This document shows positions 7,990 to 17,934 of a DNA stretch of 64,000 nucleotides, one piece after another. How positions within the stretch are numbered: position 1 is the stretch's first letter; the number at the start of each line of letters is the position of its first letter. The stretch covers positions 112,230 through 176,229 of the forward strand of contig NZ_BDDE01000027.1 of NCBI RefSeq assembly GCF_008327685.1, in the 5' to 3' direction. The stretch comes from Actinomadura sp. K4S16. GTDB taxonomy: Bacteria > Actinomycetota > Actinomycetes > Streptosporangiales > Streptosporangiaceae. A model generated the notes under the pieces. That model had not been told where the DNA came from and made no database searches. It saw only the letters and a list, made by a program, of their open reading frames with translations. A program made the position numbers and the translations under genes.

Positions 7990-8841
7990 ATGGCACCTAC
8001 TCTCGGACTCTTCGCCGTCAACATGTACGCCTGCGCGGAGCCGCAGGTCGCCGCCCGCATCGCCGCCCTGGCCGAGGACCTCGGATACGACTCGGTATGG
8101 GCCGGCGACCACGTCGTGCTGCCGCGCCCGCGCGTCGAGCCGTCCCCCGCGGAGCCGGACGCGCCGTTCCTGGACCCGCTGGTCGCCCTCGCCCACCTGG
8201 CGGGACGCACGGAGCGGATCGCGCTCGGCACCGGGGTCGTCGTCCTGCCGCAGCGCAACCCGCTCGTCCTCGCCAAGCAGCTCGCCAGCCTCGACGTGCT
8301 CAGCGGGGGCAGGCTCGTCTTCGGCATGGCCGCCGGGTACCTGGAGCCGGAGATGCGCGCGGTCGGCGTCTCCCCCGAAGGGCGCGGCGCCCGCACCGAC
8401 GAGCACCTCGCGGCGATGCGCTCCCTCTGGTACGACGACGAGCCGACCTTCCACGGCCGCCATGTCGACTTCGGGGGCGTGGACGCCCACCCGCGCCCCG
8501 CGCAGCGGCCGATCCCCGTCGTGGCGGGCGGCCACAGCCCCGCCGCGCTGCGCCGGGCCGCCCGGCACGCGGACGGCTGGTACGGGTGGATGCTCGGGCG
8601 CCGCGCCGCCGCGGAGACGATCGGACGGCTGCGGGCCCTCACCGACGACGCGGGCCGCGATCCCCTGCACGTCTCGATCAGCCCGCCCCGTCCCCCGGAC
8701 GCCGGGTTCGTCCGGGAGTATGGCGAGCTGGGAGTGGACCGGCTCATCATCGTCCCGCCCATGGGCGTCCCGGCGTCCGAGTTGGAGCGGTTCGTCACCG
8801 ACCACGCCCCGCGGAAGCTCGGCGCCCGCCCCGCCCCCTGA
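7990..8841 (+). CDS. LLM class F420-dependent oxidoreductase
   Basis: A 283-residue protein with the luciferase-like (beta/alpha)8 layout: N-terminal LGLFAVNMYACAEPQ, LAEDLGYDSVWAGDHVVLP, GRTERIALGTGVVVLPQRNP, LASLDVLSGGRLVFGMAAGY, TFHGRHVDFGGVDAHPRPAQ and PIPVVAGGHSPAALRRAARH. The length and motifs fit the TIGR03619-like F420 group of actinobacteria rather than flavin monooxygenases. The substrate cannot be deduced. The ATG follows a promoter by only 7 bases (leaderless). The divergent MarR regulator suggests induction by a small aromatic or xenobiotic compound. The gene ends 17 bases before repeat copy 3. Confidence 0.85.
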   Translation: MAPTLGLFAVNMYACAEPQVAARIAALAEDLGYDSVWAGDHVVLPRPRVEPSPAEPDAPFLDPLVALAHLAGRTERIALGTGVVVLPQRNPLVLAKQLASLDVLSGGRLVFGMAAGYLEPEMRAVGVSPEGRGARTDEHLAAMRSLWYDDEPTFHGRHVDFGGVDAHPRPAQRPIPVVAGGHSPAALRRAARHADGWYGWMLGRRAAAETIGRLRALTDDAGRDPLHVSISPPRPPDAGFVREYGELGVDRLIIVPPMGVPASELERFVTDHAPRKLGARPAP

Positions 8842-8858
8842 CACCGGGCCGGCCTCAG

Positions 8859-9041
8859 GGGGCAACCATCACCGTAACCACGCGACCACCTCAACACTTG
8901 CGATCGCGTCCGAAGGCAGATTCGAGCGAAGCGAGAATCTGATCGCGCAGCGAGCCGCCAGGCGAGACGGAGCGATGCCAGCGATCGCCCGCGTTTTTCG
9001 ACGATGGAGGGCGCCCTGCGCCCGAAGGAGGAGAAAAATGC
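8859..9041 (-). repeat. Dispersed 183-bp repeat, copy 3 (inverted)
   Basis: It lies in opposite orientation to copies 1 and 2. The central part is identical to copy 2; the ends have diverged. The first hairpin differs: GGGCGC-AGG-GCGCCC instead of GGGCCTT-G-AAGGCCC, with two base pairs changed on both sides (C-G to G-C and T-A to C-G). Its start overlaps the TAG of the leftward isomerase gene, so its orientation relative to the upstream gene matches copies 1 and 2. Confidence 0.9.
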
Positions 9042-10042
9042 TATGTGAACGCCGAGTCGAACGACGCCGTCGGGATCTCCATGGAGTTGAGGCCGCGGAC
9101 GAACTCCAGGGCCTCAGGGGCGCCTTGGAGGCGGTCCATCCCGGCGTCCTCCCACTCGACGGAGATCGGCCCGGCGTAGCCGATCGCATTGAGGGCGCGG
9201 AAGACGTCCTCCCACGGGACGTCGCCGCGGCCGGTGGAGATGAAGTCCCAGCCGCGCCGCAGGTCCGCCCACGGCAGGTGGGACGACAGGCGGCCGCGGC
9301 GGCCGTCGCCCGTGCGGACCTTCGTGTCCTTGCAGTCGACGTGGTAGATCCGGTCGCGGAAGTCGAACAGGAAGCCGACCGGGTCGAGCTCCTGCCACAC
9401 GAAGTGCGACGGGTCGAAGTTCAGCCCGAACGCGGGGCGGTGCCCGATCGCCTCCAGCGTCCGGACGGTCGTCCAGTAGTCGTAGGCGATCTCGCTCGGG
9501 TGCACCTCGTGCGCGAACCGGACGCCCACCTCGTCGAACACGTCCAGGATCGGGTTCCAGCGCTCGGCGAAGTCGGCGTAGCCGCGCTCGACCATCGCCT
9601 CGGGGGTGGGCGGGAACATCGCGACCGTGTGCCAGATCGAGGAGCCGGTGAACCCGATCACCGTGTCGACGCCGAGCCGCGCGGCGGCCCGCGCGGTGTC
9701 CTTGATCTCGTCCGCGGCGCGCCGCCGGACGCCCTCGGGCTCCCCGTCGCCCCAGATCCGCTCCGGCAGGATCGCCTTGTGCCGCTCGTCGGGGTTGTCG
9801 CAGACGGCCTGCCCGACGAGGTGGTTGGAGATCGCCCACACCTTGAGGTCGTGCTTGGCGAGCGTCTCCAGCTTGCGCGGGACGTAGTCGTCGTCCGCGA
9901 GGGCCTTGTCGACCTCGAAGTGGTCGCCCCAGCAGGCGATCTCCAGGCCCTCGTAGCCCCAGCCGGACGCCAGCCGGCAGACCTCCTCGAACGGCAGGTC
10001 AGCCCACTGGCCGGTGAACAGCGTGACCGGTCGTGTCATCAT
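9041..10042 (-). CDS. Sugar phosphate isomerase/epimerase (xylose-isomerase-like TIM barrel)
   Basis: A 333-residue protein. The ATG at 10042 overlaps the preceding dehydrogenase stop as ATGA; a second ATG follows at once. Metal-binding residues typical of the IolE/IolI/AP-endonuclease-2 superfamily are visible: RFAHEVHPSEIAYD (Glu), FGLNFDPSHFVWQ (Asp and His), RIYHVDCKDTKV (His/Asp) and PISVEWED (Glu). The N terminus (WADLPFEEVCRLASGWGYEG, LEIACWGDHFEVDKAL) also fits. It probably isomerises or epimerises the keto-sugar made by the adjacent Gfo/Idh/MocA enzyme. Last gene of the operon; its TAG overlaps repeat copy 3. Confidence 0.85.
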   Translation of the reverse strand: MMTRPVTLFTGQWADLPFEEVCRLASGWGYEGLEIACWGDHFEVDKALADDDYVPRKLETLAKHDLKVWAISNHLVGQAVCDNPDERHKAILPERIWGDGEPEGVRRRAADEIKDTARAAARLGVDTVIGFTGSSIWHTVAMFPPTPEAMVERGYADFAERWNPILDVFDEVGVRFAHEVHPSEIAYDYWTTVRTLEAIGHRPAFGLNFDPSHFVWQELDPVGFLFDFRDRIYHVDCKDTKVRTGDGRRGRLSSHLPWADLRRGWDFISTGRGDVPWEDVFRALNAIGYAGPISVEWEDAGMDRLQGAPEALEFVRGLNSMEIPTASFDSAFT

Positions 10043-11178
10043 TCGCTCCCTTCGACTTCGGCCCAGCATCGGGAGGCCGCGCTGGCGGCGACCGCGGCGA
10101 GGACGCGCTGCACCTGCAGCCCGTCGGCGAACGACGGGCGCGGGTCGACGCCCTCCGCGATCGCGGTGAGCAGGTCGGCGGCCTGATGGGTGAACGTGTG
10201 CTCGTAGCCGAGCATGTGACCGGGCGGCCACCACCGGTCGACGTACGGGTGGACGGGCTCGGTGACGACGATCCGCCGGAAGCCGGCGGTCGCGCCGTCC
10301 TCCTCGCGGTCGTAGAACCACAGCTCGTTCAGCGACTCCAGGTCGAACGCCAGGGCGCCGGAGGAGCCGCTGACCTCGATCCGCAGCGCGTTCTTGCGGC
10401 CGGTGGCGAACCGGGTGGCCTCGAACGACGCGAGCGCGCCGCCGTCGGTGCGGCCGACGAACAGGGCCGCGTCGTCCACGGTGACCTGCGCCGTGCCGCC
10501 GCCCGGCAGCGGGCGCTCCGGGACGAACGTGTCCATCACCGCCGACACCCCGACGAGCGACTGCCCGGTGACGAACTGCGCGGTGTCGATGATGTGCGCG
10601 CCGATGTCGCCGAGCGCGCCCGTCCCGGCCCTGTCGCGGTCCATCCGCCAGGTGAACGGGGCCTGCGGGTCGGCCAGCCAGTCCTGCAGGTACTGGGCCC
10701 GGACGTGCCGGACGGCGCCGATCCGCCCCTCGCCCACCAGCCTGCGGGCGAGGGTGACGGCCGGGACGCGCCGGTAGTTGAACCCGACCATCGACCGGAC
10801 GCCGCGCCCGCGCGCCCGCTCCGCGGCGGCGGCCATCGCCTCCGCCTCGGCGACGGAGTTCGCGAGCGGCTTCTCGCACAGTACGTGCTTGCCCGCGTCG
10901 AGCGCGGCGACCGCGATCTCGGCGTGGCTGTCGCCCGGCGTGCAGATGTCGACGAGCTGGACGTCGTCGCGGCGGAGCAGCTCCTTCCAGTCGGTCTCCA
11001 CCGAGGCCCAGCCGAGCGCCTCGGCGGCGGCGCGGGCGCGCTCGGCGGAACGTCCTGCCAGGGCGGTCATGACGGGCGTCAGCGGCGGCCCGAAGAACGG
11101 CCCGACGCTGCGCCACGCCTGGGAGTGGGCGCGTCCCATGAACGCGTGCCCGACCATCCCGACTCCGACGGTCGTCAT
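10039..11178 (-). CDS. Gfo/Idh/MocA family NAD(P)-dependent sugar dehydrogenase
   Basis: A 379-residue protein. N-terminal Rossmann fold: VGVGMVGHAFMGRAHSQAWR. The family EKP motif is in HVLCEKPLANS (about residue 105), where the Lys is catalytic, and the substrate-side Asp/His pair is likely within LGDIGAHIIDTAQFV. C-terminal residues HPYVDRWWPPGHMLGYEHTF fit the inositol dehydrogenase and related oxidoreductase group. It probably oxidises a hydroxyl of the sugar or cyclitol imported by the transporter encoded just upstream. It is separated from the binding-protein gene by a GC hairpin and overlaps the isomerase by four bases. Confidence 0.88.
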   Translation of the reverse strand: MTTVGVGMVGHAFMGRAHSQAWRSVGPFFGPPLTPVMTALAGRSAERARAAAEALGWASVETDWKELLRRDDVQLVDICTPGDSHAEIAVAALDAGKHVLCEKPLANSVAEAEAMAAAAERARGRGVRSMVGFNYRRVPAVTLARRLVGEGRIGAVRHVRAQYLQDWLADPQAPFTWRMDRDRAGTGALGDIGAHIIDTAQFVTGQSLVGVSAVMDTFVPERPLPGGGTAQVTVDDAALFVGRTDGGALASFEATRFATGRKNALRIEVSGSSGALAFDLESLNELWFYDREEDGATAGFRRIVVTEPVHPYVDRWWPPGHMLGYEHTFTHQAADLLTAIAEGVDPRPSFADGLQVQRVLAAVAASAASRCWAEVEGSE

Positions 11179-11229
11179 GTCAGCTCACCTCTCTGTGTCG
11201 TCTTCCGGGAGCGGGCCCCGGACCCCCGG

Positions 11230-11263
11230 GCCGGCGCGCCCGCCCGCGGGCGGACGCGCCGGC
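11230..11263 (-). terminator. Intercistronic hairpin between binding-protein and dehydrogenase genes
   Basis: GCCGGCGCG (11230-11238) pairs with CGCGCCGGC (11255-11263), and the loop contains the self-complementary CCGCCCGCGGGCGG. It lies 12 bases after the binding-protein stop. Such hairpins often stabilise or partially terminate the transcript so that binding protein exceeds downstream enzymes; that role is inferred. Confidence 0.5.
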
Positions 11264-11274
11264 GCCCCCGTCGC

Positions 11275-12339
11275 TCAGGACTCGAAGCCGAGCGGCATGT
11301 ACGTGTCGACGTTGTTCTTGGCGACCGTCTCGGAGGCCAGCGTGATCGACTGGGGCACCTGGAGCTCGACCAGGTCGGCCATGCCCTTGCCCTGCGCGAT
11401 GAGCCGGCCGAGCTTGATCGCGGACGCGGCCATCGTCGGCGGGTAGGTGACGGTCGCCTCCAGCACGCCGCCGCCCGACTTGATGTCGCGCATCGCGTTG
11501 GCCGAGCCCGCGCCGCCGACCATGAAGAACTCCTTGCGGCCGGACTGCTTGATCGCGGCGAGCACGCCGACGCCCTGGTCGTCGTCGTGGTTCCACAGCG
11601 CGTCGATCTTCTTGTGCGCCTGGAGCAGGTTGCTCGCGACCTGGTTGCCGGACTCCACCGTGAACTTCGCGTCCTGCTTGGCGGTGACGGAGAAGCCGTA
11701 GGACTTCAGCGCGTCCGCGAAGCCCTTGCTGCGCTCCTGCGTCAGCGGCAGCGTCGCGATGCCCTGGATCTCCAGGATCACGGGGCTGGCGACGCCCTTG
11801 TCCTTCAGCTTCTTGCCGATGTAGTGGCCCGCGGAGACGCCCATGCCGTAGTTGTCGCCGCCGACCCACGTCCGGTACGACAGCTTGTCGGGGAAGACGC
11901 GGTCGAGGTTGACGACGGGGATCCCGGCGTCCATCGCCTTGCGGGCGACCTGGTTCAGCTGCTCCCCGTCGTTCGGCAGGATGACGAGCACGTCGACCTT
12001 CGCCCGGATCAGCGACTCGACGGCGGAGATCTGCTGGTTGATGTCGTTGGTCGGCTCGACCGGCTTGAACGTCACGTCCTTGTACTTCTTGGCCTGGCCC
12101 TCGGCGTTCTTGGCGATCGCCGCGATCCAGCCGTGGTCCGCGGCGGGCGCGGAGAACCCGATGGTGACCTGCTTGCCCGGCTTGTCGTTGTCGCCGCCGA
12201 GCGACCCGGCCTGCGCCGCCGGGCTCGGGTCGTCCTTCTCGTTGTTGCTGGTGCAGGCCGCGGCGAGGCTGCCCGCCGCGACGACGGCGCCGCCGAACAG
12301 GACGCCTCTGCGGGTGGGACGAGGGCTCTGATCACGCAT
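11275..12339 (-). CDS. Sugar ABC transporter substrate-binding lipoprotein (RbsB/PBP1 type)
   Basis: A 354-residue protein. The signal has a twin-arginine-like TRRGVLFGG and a lipobox LAAAC with Cys at residue 29, so it is probably a Tat-exported lipoprotein. The mature part is a Peripla_BP_4 domain: KQVTIGFSAPAADHGWIAAI, INQQISAVESLIRAKVDVLV, GIPVVNLDRVFP, LLQAHKKIDALWNHDDDQGV. The ligand is probably a monosaccharide or cyclitol. It is encoded with RbsC- and RbsA-like partners upstream and two sugar-modifying enzymes downstream. Confidence 0.88.
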   Translation of the reverse strand: MRDQSPRPTRRGVLFGGAVVAAGSLAAACTSNNEKDDPSPAAQAGSLGGDNDKPGKQVTIGFSAPAADHGWIAAIAKNAEGQAKKYKDVTFKPVEPTNDINQQISAVESLIRAKVDVLVILPNDGEQLNQVARKAMDAGIPVVNLDRVFPDKLSYRTWVGGDNYGMGVSAGHYIGKKLKDKGVASPVILEIQGIATLPLTQERSKGFADALKSYGFSVTAKQDAKFTVESGNQVASNLLQAHKKIDALWNHDDDQGVGVLAAIKQSGRKEFFMVGGAGSANAMRDIKSGGGVLEATVTYPPTMAASAIKLGRLIAQGKGMADLVELQVPQSITLASETVAKNNVDTYMPLGFES

Positions 12340-12373
12340 GACGTGCTCCTGATCAAGGGATGGGTCGTCCCGC

Positions 12374-12399
12374 GCCGCGCGTTCCCCGGGACGCGCGGC
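12374..12399 (-). other. Hairpin between permease and binding-protein genes
   Basis: GCCGCGCGT (12374-12382) pairs with ACGCGCGGC (12391-12399) in the 142-base gap before the binding-protein gene. It may protect or set the 5' end of a separate binding-protein message. No convincing promoter was identified in the gap. Confidence 0.35.
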
Positions 12400-12481
12400 G
12401 CCGGACGTGGGGGGTGGGGTGTCGGTCGCCGCCGGACGGTGCCGGACGGCCGCGGGCGAAAGGGCCGGGTGGGCGTGCGGG

Positions 12482-13557
12482 TCAGGTGGGCGAGCGGAGG
12501 CCGCGGCGCTGCAGCAGCACGGCGATCACGATGATCGCGCCCTTGGCGATCAGCTGGTCGCTGGTGTCCAGGCCGTTCAGGATGAACAGGTTGGTGATGA
12601 GCGTGAACACCAGCACGCCGAGGATCGACCCGATGACGGTGCCGCGCCCGCCGGTGAGCAGCGTGCCGCCGATGATGACGGCGGCGATCGCGTCCAGCTC
12701 GTAGAGGTCTCCGTGGGTGCTGGAGCCGGTGGTGGTCCGCGCCATGATGATGATCGCGGCGATGCCGCAGCAGAACCCGGACAGCGCGTACAGCAGCAGG
12801 GTGTGCCGGCGGACGTCGATGCCGGCCAGGCGCGCCGCCTCGGGGTTGCCGCCCACCGCGAACGTCCGGCGGCCGAACGTGGTGCGGTTGAGCAGCAGCC
12901 ATCCGGCGGCGGCGACCGCGGCGAAGATGTACACGACGAGCGGCAGCCCGAGCACCTTGGTGGTGGACAGCGCCTCGATCGCGTCGTTCTCCGGCCGGAC
13001 GAGCTGGGTCCTGCGGTCCGACATGCGCTGCGCGAGCCCGCGCGCCGCGACGAGCATCGCGAGGGTGGCGATGAACGGGACCAGCCGCCCGTAGGAGATC
13101 AGCAGCCCGCTGGCGACGCCCGCGCCGGTCCCGACGAGGATCGCGCACAGCGCCATCACCGCCGGGCCGTAGGACTGCGTCGCCACGGTCGTCGCCCACA
13201 CCGACGCCAGCGCCATCACCGACCCGACGGACAGGTCGATCCCGCCGCCGATGATCACGAAGGTCTGGCCGACGGTGATCACGCCGATGGTGGCGGCGAG
13301 CGCGAGGATGCCGACGGCGTTCCCCGACGTCGCGAAGTTGTCCGGCTTGGTCGCCACGCCGACCGCGCACAGCAGCACGAGCGCGGCGACGAGCCCGAGG
13401 TGGTGGATCTCGCGGCCCTCCGCGGCGCCGCCCCGGCGCAACGGCCGCCACGGCCCGCCGCTCCCGCTCTTGCCGGCCGGCCGGGTCGGTGCCCCGCCGT
13501 GCCCGCCAGCGTCCTTCTCGGTCCGGGGGGCCGACCCTCCGGAGTGAAAGGTGTCCG

Positions 13558-13561
<4 letters not shown>
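12482..13561 (-). CDS. Sugar ABC transporter permease (RbsC type)
   Basis: A 359-residue polytopic protein with about eight to ten hydrophobic helices after a 45-residue charged, Gly-rich N-terminal extension. The BPD_transp_2 family motif is evident: GVITVGQTFVIIGGGIDLSV followed by GSVMALASV, then NRTTFGRRTFAVGGNPEAAR plus LAGIDVRR, the cytoplasmic loop that contacts the ATPase, and LDAIAAVIIGGTLLTGGRGT near the end. The start overlaps the ATPase stop by four bases (ATGA), showing translational coupling. It forms the membrane channel for the imported sugar. Confidence 0.9.
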
Positions 13562-15081
<1,520 letters not shown>

Positions 15082-15109
15082 CGGGCCTCCTCGGGGGCCG
15101 GGCAGGGGG

Positions 15110-16297
15110 TCAGGACGCGGAGAAGACGTGGTCGCTGATGAGCCGGGCGCCGCCGACCACTCCGGCGGCGCCGGCGAGTTCGGACAGCACGATCGGCAGG
15201 TTGCCGGTCGCGAGCGGCGCGGACCGCCGGTACACGACGCTGCGGATCTCGGCGAGCAGCGCGTGGCCGAGGCCCGCGACGCCGCCCGCGATGATGACGA
15301 GGCCGGGGTTGAAGAAGCTGACGAGCCCGGCGAGGACCTGGCCGACGTGCCGGCCGCCCTCCCGGATGATCTGCACGGCGGCCGGGTCGCCGGCGGCGGC
15401 CGCCTCGCCGACGTGCTCGGCGGCCAGCGCCCCGTGGGCCTCCAGCAGCGCCGCGAGCGCGGGCGAGCGCCCGGACCGCGCCGCCGCCTCCGCGTCCCGC
15501 GCGAGCGCCGCGCCGCCGAAGAACGCCTCCAGGCACCCGGCGTTTCCGCAGGCGCAGATCGGGCCGTCGTCGTCGACCCGGATGTGGCCGATGTCGCCCG
15601 CGCTGCCGGACACGCCGCGGTAGATGGCGCCGTCGACCACGATGCCGCAGCCGATCCCGGTGCCGATCTTCACGAGCAGGAAGTCGTCCACCGACCGGGC
15701 GAGCCCGGCGTGCAGCTCGCCCAGCGCCATGAGGTTCACGTCGTTGTCGACGAGCACCGGGCAGCCGAGCTCCTGGCCGATCGCGTCCCGCACCGGGAAC
15801 CGGTCCCAGCCCGGCATGATCGGCGGGACGACCGGCATGCCGTCCCGGAAGCTGACCGGCCCGGGCACCCCGATGCCCGTCCCGTGCACCTGCGGGATCA
15901 GCCCCTCGTCGCGCAGCTTGCCGAGCAGGTCCAGGGCCCGGTCCAGCACGACGGTCGCGCCCTGCCGGACGTCGCACCGCTCGCTCACGTGGCCGAGGAC
16001 CTCCAGCTCGCCGTCGGTCACCGCGACGTCGATCGAGGTCGCGCCGATGTCGAAGGCGACGAACCGCAGGCTCGGCGACAGCCGGACGATCCCGGACCGC
16101 CGCCCGCCGCGCGACGCGGCCAGCCCGGCCCCCTCCACGAGGCCCAGCTCGACGAGCCGGTCCAGCTCGACGGCGAGCTTCGACCGCGACAGCCGGACCA
16201 CGTCGCCCAGCTCGGCGCGCGAGCGCGGCCCCTCGTCACGCAGCAGCCGCAGCAGGCGTGCCTGATGCACGTTCTGCGGACGAGCCGACATGCGCAT
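15110..16297 (-). CDS. ROK family transcriptional repressor
   Basis: A 395-residue protein; ATG 16297 is preferred, with AGAGG 8 bases upstream (a GTG at 16300 and an ATG at 16291 are alternatives). N-terminal winged helix: NVHQARLLRLLRDEGPRSRA, then ELGDVVRLSRSKLAVELDRL. The ROK sugar-kinase-like domain follows: FDIGATSIDVAVTDG, GTGIGVPGPVS, NDVNLMALGELHAG, KIGTGIGCGIVVDGAIYRGV, GSAGDIGHIRV. The zinc motif CACGNAGCLEAFFG is present. These residues indicate a sugar-sensing regulator rather than a plain kinase. It is first in the operon and probably represses it until the sugar binds. Confidence 0.9.
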   Translation of the reverse strand: MRMSARPQNVHQARLLRLLRDEGPRSRAELGDVVRLSRSKLAVELDRLVELGLVEGAGLAASRGGRRSGIVRLSPSLRFVAFDIGATSIDVAVTDGELEVLGHVSERCDVRQGATVVLDRALDLLGKLRDEGLIPQVHGTGIGVPGPVSFRDGMPVVPPIMPGWDRFPVRDAIGQELGCPVLVDNDVNLMALGELHAGLARSVDDFLLVKIGTGIGCGIVVDGAIYRGVSGSAGDIGHIRVDDDGPICACGNAGCLEAFFGGAALARDAEAAARSGRSPALAALLEAHGALAAEHVGEAAAAGDPAAVQIIREGGRHVGQVLAGLVSFFNPGLVIIAGGVAGLGHALLAEIRSVVYRRSAPLATGNLPIVLSELAGAAGVVGGARLISDHVFSAS

Positions 16298-16450
16298 CAC
16301 GCCGTCCTCTCGGGAATCACGGGCCCGGCGCCGTGTGACGCCGGTCTCATGGCCGAGACCGTAACCCGCTTTCGCCGCTTTGAGAAGACCTTTTCACTAG
16401 ATCATCCAAACTTTCCCCACTCAGAGGACAAAGCCGCACACAAGCAACGA

Positions 16451-16484
16451 CCCCGCCCGGTACGCATGCGCGCACCGAGCGGGG
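16451..16484 (-). terminator. Hairpin after the second conservon
   Basis: CCCCGCCCGGT (16451-16461) pairs with ACCGAGCGGGG (16474-16484); the single C/A mismatch becomes a G-U pair in leftward RNA, which supports it acting on the leftward cvnD transcript ending at 16505. The rest of the 207-base gap (16298-16504) is unusually AT-rich around 16370-16440 and probably holds the promoter/operator of the ROK operon; I could not fix a hexamer pair. Confidence 0.65.
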
Positions 16485-16504
16485 CCGTGGCCCTCTGCGT
16501 CTGG

Positions 16505-17113
16505 CTAGTAGGACACCGTCTGGCGGCCTGAGCTCATCGTTCGCATGATGTGTTCGACCAGAGTGATGAGGACGCGCTTGGCGTCCTCGCGGTCGCGGAC
16601 GTCGCAGGAGATCACGGGGATCTCCGGGGACAGGTCGAGGGCGTCGCGGACCTGGTCGGCCGAGTGCTGGCCGGCCCCGTCGAAGCGGTTGACCCCGATG
16701 ATGAACGGGACGCCGCGGCGTTCGAAGTAGTCGACCGAGGCGAAGCAGTCGGCGAGGCGGCGGGTGTCGACGAGGACGACCGCCCCGAGCGCGCCCTTGG
16801 CCAGTTCGTCCCACATGAACCAGAACCGGTCCTGGCCGGGGGTACCGAACACGAACAGCACCAGGCCGTTGGGCAGGGTGATGCGCCCGAAGTCCATCGC
16901 CACGGTGGTCGTGGTCTTGGACGCGACGGCCGTGGTGTCGTCGATCCCGATGCTCTTCTCGGTCAGCGCCTCCTCGGTCCGCAGCGGGCGGATCTCGCTG
17001 ACCGCGCTGACCAGGGTGGTCTTGCCGACGCCGAAGCCGCCGGCCACGAGGATCTTGACCGTCAGCGCCGAGTCGCCCTGCTGGGCGACCGCGTCAGAGC
17101 GCACGGATTCCAT
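16505..17113 (-). CDS. cvnD: Conservon small GTPase (CvnD), second conservon
   Basis: A 202-residue P-loop GTPase of the conservon type. G1 GGFGVGKTT (about residues 25-33), then AMDFGRITLPNG, G3 FGTPGQDRFWFMW, G4-like IIGVNRFDGA and a G5 region ISCDVRDRED. CvnD acts as the switch downstream of a membrane sensor with CvnB and CvnC at the membrane. It overlaps the DUF742 gene by 20 bases, exactly as in the neighbouring conservon. A terminator hairpin follows. Confidence 0.93.
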   Translation of the reverse strand: MESVRSDAVAQQGDSALTVKILVAGGFGVGKTTLVSAVSEIRPLRTEEALTEKSIGIDDTTAVASKTTTTVAMDFGRITLPNGLVLFVFGTPGQDRFWFMWDELAKGALGAVVLVDTRRLADCFASVDYFERRGVPFIIGVNRFDGAGQHSADQVRDALDLSPEIPVISCDVRDREDAKRVLITLVEHIMRTMSSGRQTVSY

Positions 17114-17486
17114 CGATCACTTCCTTGAGTACGCGCTCGCTGGGGAACTGCGCCACCGGCGCGGGGCGCCGGACCTGAATCAGCGAGTGGTCGAGCAGGT
17201 CGCCGAGCAGGACACGGACGACCCCGAGGGGAAGTTCCAGATCCGACGCTATCTCGGCGACCGACAACGGGGTGCGGCAAAGCTCCAGGATCATGTCATG
17301 TTCCGGCTCCGGTGCCCATGGGGCCGCCGGAAGTGCGTGGTCGTCCGCGGGCTCCGGCGGGTCGGCCGCGACGATCAGTGCGACCAGGTCGAACTCGACG
17401 CCGTCGTAGTGCGTCCGGCCTCGGGTCAGCGCGTACGGGCGGACGACGGGGCCCGCCGCGTCGTCGTACCAGGCCGTGCCGCCCAT
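17094..17486 (-). CDS. cvnC: Conservon DUF742 protein (CvnC), second conservon
   Basis: A 130-residue protein; ATG 17486 is one base after the cvnB stop (TGA-G-ATG). It has the family opening VVRPYALTRGRTHYDG, a central LVALIVAA, and a winged-helix-like half: LCRTPLSVAEIASDLELPLG, VVRVLLGDLLDHSLIQVR, ending VLKEVIDGIRAL. In conservons this protein bridges the roadblock protein and the GTPase. The coding region continues 20 bases into cvnD. Confidence 0.92.
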   Translation of the reverse strand: MGGTAWYDDAAGPVVRPYALTRGRTHYDGVEFDLVALIVAADPPEPADDHALPAAPWAPEPEHDMILELCRTPLSVAEIASDLELPLGVVRVLLGDLLDHSLIQVRRPAPVAQFPSERVLKEVIDGIRAL

Positions 17487-17487
17487 C

Positions 17488-17934
17488 TCACGCGCCGCCG
17501 GAGTCGGCCGCGGCGACCCGCGGGTTCGCCGACAGGTGCTGGCCGACCCGGGTGACCAGCATCGCCATCTCGTAGGCGATGATCCCGAGGTCGGCCTCGG
17601 CGTCGGCGAGGACGGCGAGGCAGGCGCCCCTGCCGGCGGCGGTGACGAACAGGAACGACGACTCCATCTCCACGATCGTCTGCCGGACGGGCCCGCCGCC
17701 GAACGACTCCCCGGCCCCGCGCGCCAGGCTCTGGAAGCTGGCGGCCACGGCGGCCAGGTGGTCGGACTCCTCTCGCGCCAGCCCGCTGGAGGCAGCGATC
17801 CGGAGGCCGTCGCTGGACAGCACCACCGCATTCTGCACCGGGGCGACCCGCTGGACGAGACTGTCCAGCAGCCAGTTGAGCTCACCTCCGGCTCCGCCCG
17901 GGACCTCCGCGCCGGAGTGCTGGGGCTGTGTCAT
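17488..17934 (-). CDS. cvnB: Conservon roadblock/LC7 protein (CvnB), second conservon
   Basis: A 148-residue protein with the roadblock/LC7 fold: LNWLLDSLVQRVAPVQNAVV, LSSDGLRIAASSGLARE, FLFVTAAGRGACLAVLADAE, YEMAMLVTRVGQHL. These proteins act as platforms or GTPase-activating partners for the small GTPase. The ATG overlaps the cvnA stop by four bases. The acidic and Ala/Pro-rich C-terminal tail is variable in the family. Confidence 0.92.
   Translation of the reverse strand: MTQPQHSGAEVPGGAGGELNWLLDSLVQRVAPVQNAVVLSSDGLRIAASSGLAREESDHLAAVAASFQSLARGAGESFGGGPVRQTIVEMESSFLFVTAAGRGACLAVLADAEADLGIIAYEMAMLVTRVGQHLSANPRVAAADSGGA

Noticed and set aside
8462..10186. A 574-codon rightward frame that runs through repeat copy 3, where GGAGGAG is followed by an ATG.
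   Set aside because: The ribosome-site-like purines are the complement of the repeat's CTCCTCC; the frame is antisense to the isomerase gene, whose residues are conserved.
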